Part shown: piece after piece, positions 23,441-31,014 of the stretch
How the letters are laid out: each line of letters starts with the position of its first letter
Numbering within the stretch: position 1 is the stretch's first letter
NCBI GenBank assembly: GCA_040757335.1
Contig: JBFLXB010000030.1
Span: forward strand, 1 to 47,755
Direction: 5' to 3'
From: Nitrospirota bacterium
GTDB taxonomy: Bacteria > Nitrospirota > Nitrospiria > 2-01-FULL-66-17
Length of the DNA: 47,755 nucleotides
Translations under genes and position numbers: made by a program
Notes under the pieces: generated by a model
What the model saw: only the letters and a program-made list of their open reading frames with translations
The model's database searches: none
Told to the model about the DNA's origin: nothing

Positions 23441-24160
23441 ATGAAGCGGTATAACATCCGGATGGCCGGCATCGGCGGGCAGGGCGTGGTGACGGCGTCG
23501 CACGTGATGAGCAACGGGGTCATCATCGCGGGGGGAGAAAGCACCCTCGTGCCCTTCTTCGGGTCGGAAAAGCGCATGGCGCCGGTGGAAAGCTACGTGC
23601 GCGTCGCCGAGGGCCGGATTTTTGAGATCGGCGAAATCATCTACCCGAACGTCATTATGATCTTCCACACCCAGGTCATCACTCACGGGAAGTCGTATAC
23701 CATGCCGTTCTATTCGGGCCTGAAAGACGACGGCGTGGTGTTGATCAACTCCGAACATCCGTTGGAACTCGAACCGGATCAGGAGCGCGAGCTTCGCGAA
23801 AAACGGGCCAAAGTATTCTATGTCCCGGCCAGCAAGCTGGCGGCGGAGATCGGCGGCACCGAGCTGGCCACCAACATGGGTATGGTGGGCGCGGTTGCTG
23901 GGACGATCGGCCTGCCCGACTTGGCCTCGCTCGAACAGTCGGTCAAGGAGCGCTTCCTCGGGAAGGGCTTCGTGGTGTCGGGAGGCACGGCCTCGCTCGA
24001 CAACGTGATCGAGAAGAAATTCGGCAAGAAAGTGGAGTTGATTCAGAAGAACATGGATGTGATCAAGGCGGCGCACAAGTACGCGCTGGATCACAGATGG
24101 AACGAACTCACGGCGACTCAGGCGGCCGCGGCGAATACCCTGGCTGCGGCTGGTCGTTAG
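23441..24160 (+). CDS. 2-oxoacid:ferredoxin oxidoreductase, gamma subunit
   Basis: A 239-residue gamma domain. It starts with the family signature RMAGIGGQGVVTASHVMS, continues with PFFGSEKRMAPVESYVRV, and has the LPDLASLEQSVKERF segment near the end. The domain helps hold CoA and completes the catalytic assembly. An ACAGGAGCGGG ribosome site precedes ATG 23441. It lies 43 bases after beta and 29 bases before the ferredoxin subunit, so it is clearly cotranscribed. Confidence 0.92.
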   Translation: MKRYNIRMAGIGGQGVVTASHVMSNGVIIAGGESTLVPFFGSEKRMAPVESYVRVAEGRIFEIGEIIYPNVIMIFHTQVITHGKSYTMPFYSGLKDDGVVLINSEHPLELEPDQERELREKRAKVFYVPASKLAAEIGGTELATNMGMVGAVAGTIGLPDLASLEQSVKERFLGKGFVVSGGTASLDNVIEKKFGKKVELIQKNMDVIKAAHKYALDHRWNELTATQAAAANTLAAAGR

Positions 24161-24189
24161 TCGGCAGTACCTTGAGACAGGAGTGACGC

Positions 24190-24453
24190 ATGTACGCAGT
24201 GGCGCAGATCGATGTCGATATCTGTTCAAAAACGAGTTGCCGGCTTTGTACCCAGTTCTGTCCAGAGTCCAATACGATTAACTACGACGTCAAGCGCAAC
24301 ACCGCGTACGTGGCGGTGGATCGCTGCAAAGGATGCGAAATTTGCGTGGGCATCTGCGACAACCTGGCCAAACATCACGCGATCAAGATGGTGCCGATCA
24401 CGGAGGTTGTGGCGGGCTACGAGATTTCAAAGCTCGGCTTCCACAAGTTTTAG
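24190..24453 (+). CDS. 2-oxoacid:ferredoxin oxidoreductase, delta subunit (2[4Fe-4S] ferredoxin)
   Basis: An 87-residue ferredoxin-type subunit passing electrons from the beta-subunit cluster to free ferredoxin. Two cysteine groups are seen: CSKTSCRLCTQFCPE (C-x4-C-x2-C-x3-C, a widened first spacing) and CKGCEICVGICD (C-x2-C-x2-C-x3-C). The C-terminal tail GYEISKLGFHKF is outside the cluster domain. It is the last gene of the operon, followed by a terminator. Confidence 0.9.
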   Translation: MYAVAQIDVDICSKTSCRLCTQFCPESNTINYDVKRNTAYVAVDRCKGCEICVGICDNLAKHHAIKMVPITEVVAGYEISKLGFHKF

Positions 24454-24470
24454 GGGACGCGAAGGACGCG

Positions 24471-24510
24471 AAAAGGCCGGCCACCCGGGAAGGGGGCTGG
24501 CCTTTTGCCT
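24471..24510 (+). terminator. Terminator of the oxidoreductase operon
   Basis: AAAAGGCCGGCC (24471-24482) pairs with GGCTGGCCTTTT (24495-24506), with one wobble, around a 12-nt loop. The stem ends in a T-run on plus and, by symmetry, a shorter one on minus. It lies 18 bases after the last stop codon. Confidence 0.8.
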
Positions 24511-24526
24511 TTCGAGGCGCGGGGTG

Positions 24527-24724
24527 ATGCTCGTTGTCTGTCCACGCTGCGGCCGGGAGAACGTCACCCGGTCGAGCTTTTGCGAAGGATGCCTCTACGA
24601 ATTTCCGTCGGAGGCGTGGGAGTCGCGACGCTTGATCTGCCCGGAATGTCGGTACGAGAACTCGTATGACAACCAGCATTGCGAGCGCTGCCACGAGCCC
24701 CTCAAACCCGGGCAGTCGGAATAA
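24527..24724 (+). CDS. Small double zinc-ribbon protein
   Basis: A 65-residue protein made of two zinc knuckles: VCPRCGRENVTRSSFCEGC and ICPECRYENSYDNQHCERC, each CxxC-x10-CxxC. This is the double zinc-ribbon (DZR-like) pattern seen in many small bacterial proteins of unknown function. The start is ATG 24527, or GTG 24524 directly before it. It begins 17 bases after the terminator, so expression would need read-through or an unseen promoter. It converges with the DUF1841 gene. Confidence 0.7.
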   Translation: MLVVCPRCGRENVTRSSFCEGCLYEFPSEAWESRRLICPECRYENSYDNQHCERCHEPLKPGQSE

Positions 24725-24745
24725 ACTCCGTCGGGAACCTTTCTC

Positions 24746-25171
24746 CTACTCGGGAGGGAGTGCGAGCTGCTTGAGCAACTCGGCGTAGGTGCCTTCTTCA
24801 AACTGTTGCCCGCGCCGGAAACTCGTAAAATACAGATCGGCATACACGGACGCGATGGCGTGCACCGCTTCGTGGCGATCCACCCCGCGCCGGAGCAGCG
24901 TGGCCAGCGTATCGGTGATTTCAGGCGGCGATTTTTCGGTCAATTGTTTTTCGATGAGCACGTGCAACGCGGTATGGATAAACGGATTCACCACGGTGCC
25001 GTTGATTTCCTGGGGCGTGGCGGAGAGCTCGCCGAGCTCCCACAGCGGGTCCAGTTCGGGGTGGAGATCCATGGCCTGGGCGATCAACGCCTCCTCGCCT
25101 TCCAGCGCGGCTTGTCCGCGCTTTTTGGCGATCGTGGTAAATCGCCATTGGTTGTCCCGGTCGAATAACAC
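24746..25171 (-). CDS. DUF1841-like protein
   Basis: A 141-residue protein starting MLFDRDNQWRF. The central part, AMDLHPELDPLWELGEL then NGTVVNPFIHTALHVLIEKQL, matches my memory of the DUF1841 family, which has HPEY and NPFLHMGLHLAI at these places. The C-terminal helix is VDRHEAVHAIASVYADLYF. The conserved His residues hint at a metal or catalytic site, but no function is known. It starts 9 bases after the preceding minus-strand gene, so the two form an operon under the promoter at 25508-25537. Confidence 0.65.
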   Translation of the reverse strand: MLFDRDNQWRFTTIAKKRGQAALEGEEALIAQAMDLHPELDPLWELGELSATPQEINGTVVNPFIHTALHVLIEKQLTEKSPPEITDTLATLLRRGVDRHEAVHAIASVYADLYFTSFRRGQQFEEGTYAELLKQLALPPE

Positions 25172-25180
25172 GGTTCTCCG

Positions 25181-25465
25181 TTACGGGGTGTCGGTGGTGT
25201 GGATCCGGCGAACGGATCCCGTGCCGCCGTAGACCGCGAAGATTTTCTTGCCTTGGCGGACGTGGTAGTTGGCCCACGCGGGACTCTGATCCCCGTATCT
25301 CGCGTCGGGGTCCGTTCCCTGGGCCTTCAGGAAGTCGGGATAGGTCAGGCCGGCCTCGTACACGTCGGCGAGCAAGCAGTCGGTACGAAACCCCTTGCCG
25401 TGGAGTGAAATCTTGCCGAGCAGCTCTTCGATGGCTTCGGGGTCATTTAGCTCGATCGGTTCCAT
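25181..25465 (-). CDS. Hypothetical protein, 94 residues
   Basis: I do not recognise this protein. It is acidic at the N-terminus (MEPIELNDPEAIEELLGKI) and compact, with a single cysteine and a C-terminal basic strand (KKIFAVYGGTGSVRRIHTT). No signal peptide or membrane segment is visible. Good third-position GC, its own promoter with a 36-nt leader, and tight coupling to the DUF1841 gene support it as real. Confidence 0.65.
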   Translation of the reverse strand: MEPIELNDPEAIEELLGKISLHGKGFRTDCLLADVYEAGLTYPDFLKAQGTDPDARYGDQSPAWANYHVRQGKKIFAVYGGTGSVRRIHTTDTP

Positions 25466-25507
25466 CTTACACTCTTTGCTCCGGGACTTTGCAACAATGT
25501 AAGATCA

Positions 25508-25537
25508 TTATAGGAAAGAGCTGTGTATGGGTTCAAG
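25508..25537 (-). promoter_or_regulatory. Promoter of the hypothetical-DUF1841 operon
   Basis: On the minus strand, TTGAAC (25537-25532), an 18-bp spacer and a perfect TATAAT (25513-25508). Predicted start near 25501. The remaining 145 bases of this gap, up to 25683, show no gene or clear plus-strand promoter. Confidence 0.65.
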
Positions 25538-25683
25538 GTTGCCGGAAACCCGGCGTCGGATCATCCCCGTGGAACCAGGAATCTGGCACGTATCCGACCG
25601 AGTGAAAACGTGGTGTCTGAGGGTGGGCATATCTTTTGAATTATTTGGATTGATACGCGAAAACCGTAACGCGGGACCGGTGG

Positions 25684-26433
25684 GTGATTAGACGGTTGAT
25701 CAAAAGGGTGGTCATCACGGGTGTGGGCACACGGGCGGCCGGCCATGCCGTGGACGCGTTCAAACGGCGGGGCTGGCTCGTGGTCGGGGCGGATAAGGAA
25801 TTTCACCCGCAGCACGTCAATCAATTCTATATCGTGTCGCGTGGAGATCACCCCGGATTCGTCGACGAGTTGTTGATGTTGGTTGGGAGAGAGCGGACCA
25901 CTCTCCTGGTTCCCACGCGAGACGTTGAATGGCTGCCCATCGCGCGGCGGAGTCAGGACTTCCGCCGGCTTGGCGCCGCAGTTTTTATTCCGGAACCCGT
26001 CATCGTCGAGGACATCGTCAGCACGCGGCAGATGACCTCCCTGCTACGACGTGCGGGTATCGACGTGTGGGAGTCCGCGGTCTTCCCACCACCCCCGATG
26101 CACGGCGTGCAATGGTTCGAGGTCACGGTGTGTCGGGATGGAAGGATGCCCTACGAGTCGTTCGTCTGCGCGGTGCACGAGCTGGATGTCGGCGACCCTG
26201 CCTCCGCGCCGCGAGTCGAGCGCCGAAAAGGGGAGCCCGAGGTCGAGGAGTTGGCGGTTCGAACCGCGCAGGCGTTCGGACTGCCCGGACCGTCCACCGT
26301 GCACCTCCGACGCGACGCCGACGGCCGGCTGGCCGTGGCCCGCGTTGCGCTCACTCCGTGCGAATATGCACCCCTGACCGACGACGTACTCGACGCGTTT
26401 CTCGCGCTGTGGGAGCGCGTCCAGCCGCCCTAA
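25684..26433 (+). CDS. Truncated ATP-grasp-like protein (PylC/carbamoyl-phosphate-synthase type)
   Basis: A 249-residue protein. Residues 8-120 match the pre-ATP-grasp Rossmann-like domain of PylC/CarB-type ligases: VVITGVGTRAAGHAVDAFKR, GWLVVGADKE, then FYIVSRGDHPGFVDEL and TTLLVPTRDVEWLPIA. In ATP-grasp enzymes this is followed by a DK motif and a glycine-rich ATP loop. Here the site reads STRQMTSLLRRAGIDVW, and no glycine loop or metal-binding Glu/Asn pair is visible in the shortened C-terminus. It may be a non-catalytic binding protein. Starts: GTG 25684 (used here), TTG 25696 or GTG 25708. Confidence 0.6.
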   Translation: MIRRLIKRVVITGVGTRAAGHAVDAFKRRGWLVVGADKEFHPQHVNQFYIVSRGDHPGFVDELLMLVGRERTTLLVPTRDVEWLPIARRSQDFRRLGAAVFIPEPVIVEDIVSTRQMTSLLRRAGIDVWESAVFPPPPMHGVQWFEVTVCRDGRMPYESFVCAVHELDVGDPASAPRVERRKGEPEVEELAVRTAQAFGLPGPSTVHLRRDADGRLAVARVALTPCEYAPLTDDVLDAFLALWERVQPP

Positions 26434-26437
26434 TCGA

Positions 26438-27970
26438 TCAGGGCACCGAGAGGCTGTGTGATACGGCGGGGGAGCCTTCGACTTGTACCGCGAACGTGTA
26501 CCGTACTCCGCTCTGTAACTCGCCATATCGGTAAGCTGTCGCAAGAACGGGCGTCGATCCCATCCGGAGCGCACCCCCCCCGTCCTGTTCCCACCAGTAG
26601 AGTCGGTACCCTGACCGTGCGGGGCTGATCGGGCTCCAACTGACGAGCACCTCCGCATTCTGAAGGGTCACCGCCAGTCCGGTCGGCGCGGGATTTGGCG
26701 CAAGCACCTCGTCGCGGTAGGTCGACGTCGTGAGATCGGCAAAGGTCGCAATCAGTTCAAACGGGCTCGTGGATGTCGGGGCGCGATACAGCCGCTGGCC
26801 CATGAGGCTTCCGCCGGTCGGCGGCGTCCAGGACAAGTCCCGGGCGTAGGGCGAGTCAGGTGGTTCGATGCTCGCTACCTGAATATCGGCGGATTCACTC
26901 GAACCATCGAATCCACGGATCACATAAGGGTAGACCGCACCAGGCGTATGCGGGACGGGAACGAACGCGAGTGATTCGTCCGGGGGGAGCGGGCGCCCTG
27001 ACTCGGTTCCTTCATCGATGCGCGGGCTCGCCACGCCGTCGTTGATGGCTTCGACCCGGTAGGCGTAGGTCACTCCAAATTGCGCCGGCATGTGGACGTA
27101 GCGGTTCTCTCGGAGTGGGGAACCATCAGATGCGCTGAGTTGTTGCTCCAGCCCGTCCGGGAGTGTCTTCACGTAAATCCGATACTCCCGCGCATGTTCG
27201 GTCTCCGACCATGACAGCTGGACGGCTCCTTGGGGCGTCCCGATCGGATTCGCTTCGGTCTTCACGATAACGATCCGGGCCCGGACATCGGTAAACACCG
27301 GGCTTCCAGGCGTGGCCGGCATCGGCACGGCAGTGACGGCGGACGACCAGGGTCCGAAGGAATTACCGAATTGACCGCGAATGCGGTACTGATACCCGGC
27401 GCAGGCAGGGTTCGAGGTTGGGGCGCAATTGAGGAGGGAACTATGGACGAACGGGGGCATGACGGGATCGGGGACCGAAAACTTACCGAACTCGCTGACT
27501 ACCTCGACTTGATATCCGGTGGCCCCTTCGACAAGATCCCAATCGAGTGTGACCTGGCGATCCCCGGCGATGGCCCGGACATTCTGGGGCGCTTCCGGAT
27601 CCGGGCCTGATGGCGTGATGGTCACGACCGGCGAAGGCCGACCAGGCACTCCTCGGTCGTCGACCGCAATGACGACGTAGGCAAGAGTCGCGCCGAATTC
27701 AGACGCTTGGTGAACATACGGGGGGGCGGATGTTCTGCTTTGCGTGCCAGATGTTGTCGTGACGGTGGGGGCTTGCGCCCAATACACAAGATACGATGAG
27801 GCGCCCGCAACCGGTTCCCACGAGAGGGTCACGCTGAGACCGGCGGTCTGAATCGTGAGATTGGCTGGCGCAGGAAGGCGGGTCTGCTCCGGGAGATCGG
27901 TTCCGGCTGTTCCGCACGCGCACAGCGCGCTCATGAGACCGACGAACACCGACCAACGTGCGTACCGCAT
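26438..27970 (-). CDS. Fibronectin type III repeat lipoprotein
   Basis: A 510-residue lipoprotein. The signal peptide ends SALCAC, with lipobox LCAC followed by GTAG. At least four fibronectin-III-like modules follow, seen from repeats such as VTLSWEPVAGASSYLVYW, VTLDWDLVEGATGYQVEV, VQLSWSETEHAREYRIYV and VLVSWSPISPARSGYRLYW. These mark a surface or periplasmic binding protein of unknown ligand. ATG 27970 is chosen because the signal peptide begins there; the frame upstream is antisense to cinA. A TGCTAGAAT extended -10 ends only 5 bases before the ATG. The 3' end converges on the ATP-grasp-like gene with 4 bases between. Confidence 0.8.
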   Translation of the reverse strand: MRYARWSVFVGLMSALCACGTAGTDLPEQTRLPAPANLTIQTAGLSVTLSWEPVAGASSYLVYWAQAPTVTTTSGTQSRTSAPPYVHQASEFGATLAYVVIAVDDRGVPGRPSPVVTITPSGPDPEAPQNVRAIAGDRQVTLDWDLVEGATGYQVEVVSEFGKFSVPDPVMPPFVHSSLLNCAPTSNPACAGYQYRIRGQFGNSFGPWSSAVTAVPMPATPGSPVFTDVRARIVIVKTEANPIGTPQGAVQLSWSETEHAREYRIYVKTLPDGLEQQLSASDGSPLRENRYVHMPAQFGVTYAYRVEAINDGVASPRIDEGTESGRPLPPDESLAFVPVPHTPGAVYPYVIRGFDGSSESADIQVASIEPPDSPYARDLSWTPPTGGSLMGQRLYRAPTSTSPFELIATFADLTTSTYRDEVLAPNPAPTGLAVTLQNAEVLVSWSPISPARSGYRLYWWEQDGGGALRMGSTPVLATAYRYGELQSGVRYTFAVQVEGSPAVSHSLSVP

Positions 27971-27975
27971 GGCCC

Positions 27976-27984
27976 ATTCTAGCA
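27976..27984 (-). promoter_or_regulatory. Extended -10 promoter of the FN3 lipoprotein gene
   Basis: Minus strand TGCTAGAAT (TGN plus TAGAAT), 5 bases upstream of ATG 27970. If used, transcription would start at or within the start codon. No strong -35 box is seen. Confidence 0.35.
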
Positions 27985-28036
27985 CGCCAAGGACAGCGGC
28001 CGCACCCGACGTTTCATCGGCCCTGGAACCTCCGGC

Positions 28037-28066
28037 TTGTCCGTCCCAGCGCCGAGGTGGTAGACT
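28037..28066 (+). promoter_or_regulatory. Promoter of the CinA-like gene
   Basis: TTGTCC (28037-28042), an 18-bp spacer and TAGACT (28061-28066). Predicted start near 28073, 16 nt before ATG 28089, which supports that start codon. Confidence 0.45.
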
Positions 28067-28088
28067 CGCGGCGCTATCCGGGTATCCG

Positions 28089-28892
28089 ATGTTGCCATTC
28101 GACAAAGGTCTGGTGGGTGATGCGTCCGCACCCAACTCATCCCCCGTGCCTCCTATCATTCGAGCCGAAATCCTCATTATCGGCAACGAGATTCTCTCCG
28201 GAAAAGTCGCCGACGAACACACGGCGTTTTTGTGCCGGGAGTTTCGCGAACTCGGGGTGGATGTCCGGCGGGTGGTCGTGATCCCGGACGAGGTGGACGT
28301 CATCGCAGACGCCGTTCGGAACGCGTGGGATCGGGCGGATCTGATCGTCACGACCGGGGGCGTGGGACCCACTCACGACGACGTGACCTTGGCCGGTGTC
28401 GCCCAGGGCCTCGGCCGTCCCCTGGTGCGCCACCCTGGGTTGGCGGACCTCGTTCGCGAAGTCTACGGAGTCTCGGACAACCCGCACGTGAATCGCCTGG
28501 CTGATGTGCCGGAGGGGGCGGTGTTGCTGACCGCCGCGGGGATGCGGGTCCCGGTGATCACGGTGGAGAAGATCTACATCTTCCCGGGAGTTCCGGAGAT
28601 CTTGCGGAGAAAATTCGACGCGATCAAGTCACGCTTTCGCAGCGCCCCGTTCCATCTGCGAACGATCTACCTTCGGGTCGGGGAAGAACCGATCGCCGCA
28701 ATGCTGTACGACGTGGCCGACCGTTTCCCGAACGTGGCGCTCGGGTCCTACCCAGTGATCGCCCGACCCCAGTACCGAACCAAGCTCACCCTGGAGTCGA
28801 AAGACGCCGGGACGGTAGACGCGGCGTTCGAGTTCCTGATCGCGCGCTTGCCGGCTGGATCCGTGGTGGGAGTGGATTGCGAGCCGGCCTAG
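28089..28892 (+). CDS. CinA-type molybdopterin-binding domain protein
   Basis: A 267-residue protein with the MoaB/Mog fold of CinA N-terminal domains. IIRAEILIIGNEILSGKVADEH is split across the first strand and loop; DLIVTTGGVGPTHDDVT is the signature; ADVPEGAVLL and EKIYIFPGVPEIL follow. Full CinA has a C-terminal nicotinamide-mononucleotide deamidase domain, which is absent here, so it is a stand-alone N-terminal type. That domain has been linked to ADP-ribose/NAD-type pyrophosphatase activity in some species. Start ATG 28089 fits the promoter; GTG 28146 is an alternative. The gene converges on the desaturase, separated by a repeat. Confidence 0.85.
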   Translation: MLPFDKGLVGDASAPNSSPVPPIIRAEILIIGNEILSGKVADEHTAFLCREFRELGVDVRRVVVIPDEVDVIADAVRNAWDRADLIVTTGGVGPTHDDVTLAGVAQGLGRPLVRHPGLADLVREVYGVSDNPHVNRLADVPEGAVLLTAAGMRVPVITVEKIYIFPGVPEILRRKFDAIKSRFRSAPFHLRTIYLRVGEEPIAAMLYDVADRFPNVALGSYPVIARPQYRTKLTLESKDAGTVDAAFEFLIARLPAGSVVGVDCEPA

Positions 28893-28938
28893 CAGGAGAC
28901 GCCGACAAGGGCGTACATGCCCAGTACGCCTCGAGATC

Positions 28939-29147
28939 GGAGCCTGTTCAGGAATGCGTCAGCTGCAAGGCGCCACGAGACCCGGAGGGAGTCGAGCCAC
29001 CGGCGTCGGTGACCTCCGCACTCCCTGGCTGTTGGAGCACCGGAAAGCGCTTCGCGCAGACTTATCGCGCTGTCAATGGCCACTTCCTCTTGCTTGGCGA
29101 AGCAAGCGCAGTGGCAACGCAGCAGATGACTATTCTGGACAGGCTCC
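28939..29147. repeat. Stop-associated palindromic repeat, copy 4 (long variant)
   Basis: Ends GGAGCCTGTTCAGGA and TCTGGACAGGCTCC. At 209 bp it is the longest copy: the central part, between 'gcaaggcgccacgag' and 'gcagtggcaacgcagcagatg', is expanded with unrelated sequence. It separates two convergent genes. The G of the desaturase stop codon TAG is the first base of this element. Confidence 0.85.
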
Positions 29148-30307
29148 TAGGCCGCCGCGGCTTCGAGCAGCAAGACCCACGACGCGTGGGTGTGAAGAAA
29201 CTGGCGGCGAGCGGTGGCCAGTTCCTCTTTCAGGGCGGCCGCGAGATGCCGGCGTCGTTCATCCATGGAGCGCTTCGCAGCGGCGTATTCCACTTTCAAA
29301 TGTTCCCACTTCGAGCGCGCCGCCACCAAAGCCTCGTGCGCGGCGTGCAGCTTGTGCTCCATCGCGGTGCGGAATTCGTGCGAGCGCCGCGCGAGTTGAC
29401 GCTGAGCGAGCACCCGCTGAACCTCAAGTTTCGCCTGGAAAATGTGCGCCGCTTTGGCGGTTCGCAACCGCTGCGCCCAACCAATGAATGCGAGCGCGTT
29501 GATCAGCCACTTGGTGGGGTCCCAGTGGTACCACTTGATGCCGTTTCGGTAATCGTATTGGAATTGATGGTGAAAGTTGTGGTAGCCCTCGCCGTAGGTC
29601 AGCAGGGCCACGAGCCCGCTGTCGCGTGACGAGTCCTCGATCGAATAGGGTTGCTTGCCCAGGAAGTGGCACAAGGAATTGATGAGAAAGGTCGAATGGT
29701 GCACGATGACGGTCCGTGCGACGCCCACCAGCAGGAATCCTCCCCACCAGTCCCCGACGGTCCACCCGAAAAGCAGCGGCAGCACGCCGCCCACGCCAAT
29801 CGCGATCGGAACGTAGTACCGATTCTGCCATCGGACGAGGGGGTCCTTCTGCAGGTCTTGGACGTTACTGAAGTCGTAACTCGGCTTCTTGAAGAAGATC
29901 CAACCGATGTGCGCCCAGAAAAATCCCCGCTTGATGTTGTAGGGGTCCTGCTCCTTGTCGACATACAAATGGTGGACGCGGTGGTCGGACGCCCACTTCA
30001 GGGCGGAGTTCTGGCACGCCGCTGCTCCGAAGACCAAGAAGAACGCTCGCACCGGGGCAATCGTTTGGTAGGCCTGATGCGAGAAGAGGCGATGGTAGCC
30101 TGCCGTGATCGAGAGCCCAGTCGCCGCCAGATAGAAACCAAAAAGGGCCACGATCGGCCATGAAAAACCGACGGTCGCGAGATGCAGGGGAACCCCCACC
30201 ACGGCGACCGCGAACGTGCTGATCAGAAACAGGGTGTTCACCCAATCCACGGTCTGACGACCGGTTGGTGTAGTATTCGCAGTCTCAACCGCTTCCGTAG
30301 CCTTCAT
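29147..30307 (-). CDS. Acyl-CoA/acyl-lipid delta-9-type fatty acid desaturase with coiled-coil tail
   Basis: A 386-residue membrane di-iron desaturase that puts a cis double bond into saturated acyl chains. The three histidine boxes are HRLFSH (72-77), HRVHH (109-113) and HNFHH (243-247). Hydrophobic segments lie at about 24-64, 84-99 and 166-206. Residues about 283-370 add a long, Ala/Arg/Glu-rich predicted coiled coil (RTAKAAHIFQAKLEVQ, then EHKLHAAHEALVAARSKWEH), not part of the standard enzyme. ATG 30307 is preceded by GGAG at a good distance. It has its own strong promoter. The stop codon borders a repeat. Confidence 0.92.
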   Translation of the reverse strand: MKATEAVETANTTPTGRQTVDWVNTLFLISTFAVAVVGVPLHLATVGFSWPIVALFGFYLAATGLSITAGYHRLFSHQAYQTIAPVRAFFLVFGAAACQNSALKWASDHRVHHLYVDKEQDPYNIKRGFFWAHIGWIFFKKPSYDFSNVQDLQKDPLVRWQNRYYVPIAIGVGGVLPLLFGWTVGDWWGGFLLVGVARTVIVHHSTFLINSLCHFLGKQPYSIEDSSRDSGLVALLTYGEGYHNFHHQFQYDYRNGIKWYHWDPTKWLINALAFIGWAQRLRTAKAAHIFQAKLEVQRVLAQRQLARRSHEFRTAMEHKLHAAHEALVAARSKWEHLKVEYAAAKRSMDERRRHLAAALKEELATARRQFLHTHASWVLLLEAAAA

Positions 30308-30382
30308 CACTCTGTTCTCCAATCGTTCAGTCGTGCGATCCCGGACCACGATTACCGACCAAGGTCATCGTAAATTCCGGCG

Positions 30383-30411
30383 AATATAAGGGACCCCGTC
30401 TTCGCTGTCAA
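30383..30411 (-). promoter_or_regulatory. Strong promoter of the desaturase gene
   Basis: Minus strand TTGACA (30411-30406), a 17-bp spacer and TATATT (30388-30383). Predicted start near 30376, leaving a 68-nt leader with the ribosome site near its end. Confidence 0.75.
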
Positions 30412-30469
30412 GCGTGCCGAACCGTTCCGAACCGCCTGGCCCTAAGTATTAACGCAGCCGGCTGGATCG

Positions 30470-30823
30470 TCAATTGAGCGGGTGGGGGCTGGATGGGGCG
30501 GCTGGGCGAATTCTGATCAGGTACTGGCGGCGATTTCCCGCAGAGAACTTCCAACCGACGCGGTATTCCAAGTCAAGGGCGTGCTCTCCGGGGGTCTTGG
30601 CGAGAAACGTGAAGGTTCGCCGTCCGTAATCGGCGGTATCCACGTTTACCGTGCGCTGATAGTCGTCATCGATGAGATCAAAGGCAACGGGGTCGTACCG
30701 AGGAGTCCAACTGTAACCAGCGGTCCGGTCTTCCCATAACGTGATCTCGAAGGTGTCTCCTGCTGTGGCGTCGAGCGTTTTCGCCGAGTGCTGCTGCGTC
30801 GTAACCAATGGCCCCTTCCCCAT
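30470..30823 (-). CDS. Chagasin-like cysteine peptidase inhibitor (I42 family)
   Basis: A 117-residue beta-sandwich protein. Chagasins inhibit papain-type peptidases with three loops. Here the first reads [12 protein letters not shown] (family NPTTGYxW). The later strand [19 protein letters not shown] ends in the YRVGWKF loop, corresponding to RPW. The expected GxGG loop is weak (DDDYQRT). No signal peptide is visible after ATG 30823, whereas many bacterial members are exported, so it would be cytoplasmic or the start may be further upstream. The start codon lacks a good ribosome site. Confidence 0.7.
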   Translation of the reverse strand: MGKGPLVTTQQHSAKTLDATAGDTFEITLWEDRTAGYSWTPRYDPVAFDLIDDDYQRTVNVDTADYGRRTFTFLAKTPGEHALDLEYRVGWKFSAGNRRQYLIRIRPAAPSSPHPLN

Positions 30824-30841
30824 CTTGTTTACGTTGCGCGC

Positions 30842-30847
30842 ATCATA
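30842..30847 (-). promoter_or_regulatory. Possible -10 box for the chagasin-like gene
   Basis: Minus strand TATGAT, with a poor -35 (TGACGT, 17 bp upstream). Predicted start near 30835, about 12 nt before the ATG. Confidence 0.35.
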
Positions 30848-30961
30848 CCACAAACACGAGGTCGACGTCACCAAGTCTGCGAAGACGCACGCTGGTTGCT
30901 GCGCTACGCGCAGAGAGCCCGCGGCATCAGGTTCTCGGCGCGCCCTTGGCGCGTTGCGCGT

Positions 30962-30990
30962 TTGAAAACGAGCTGGGCTTCCGGTATCAT
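30962..30990 (+). promoter_or_regulatory. Promoter of fabI-serB
   Basis: TTGAAA (30962-30967), a 17-bp spacer and TATCAT (30985-30990). Predicted start near 30997, giving an 18-nt leader with a GGTGGAGG ribosome site. Confidence 0.6.
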
Positions 30991-31014
30991 CGGCCACCGG
31001 GGTGGAGGACCGCG

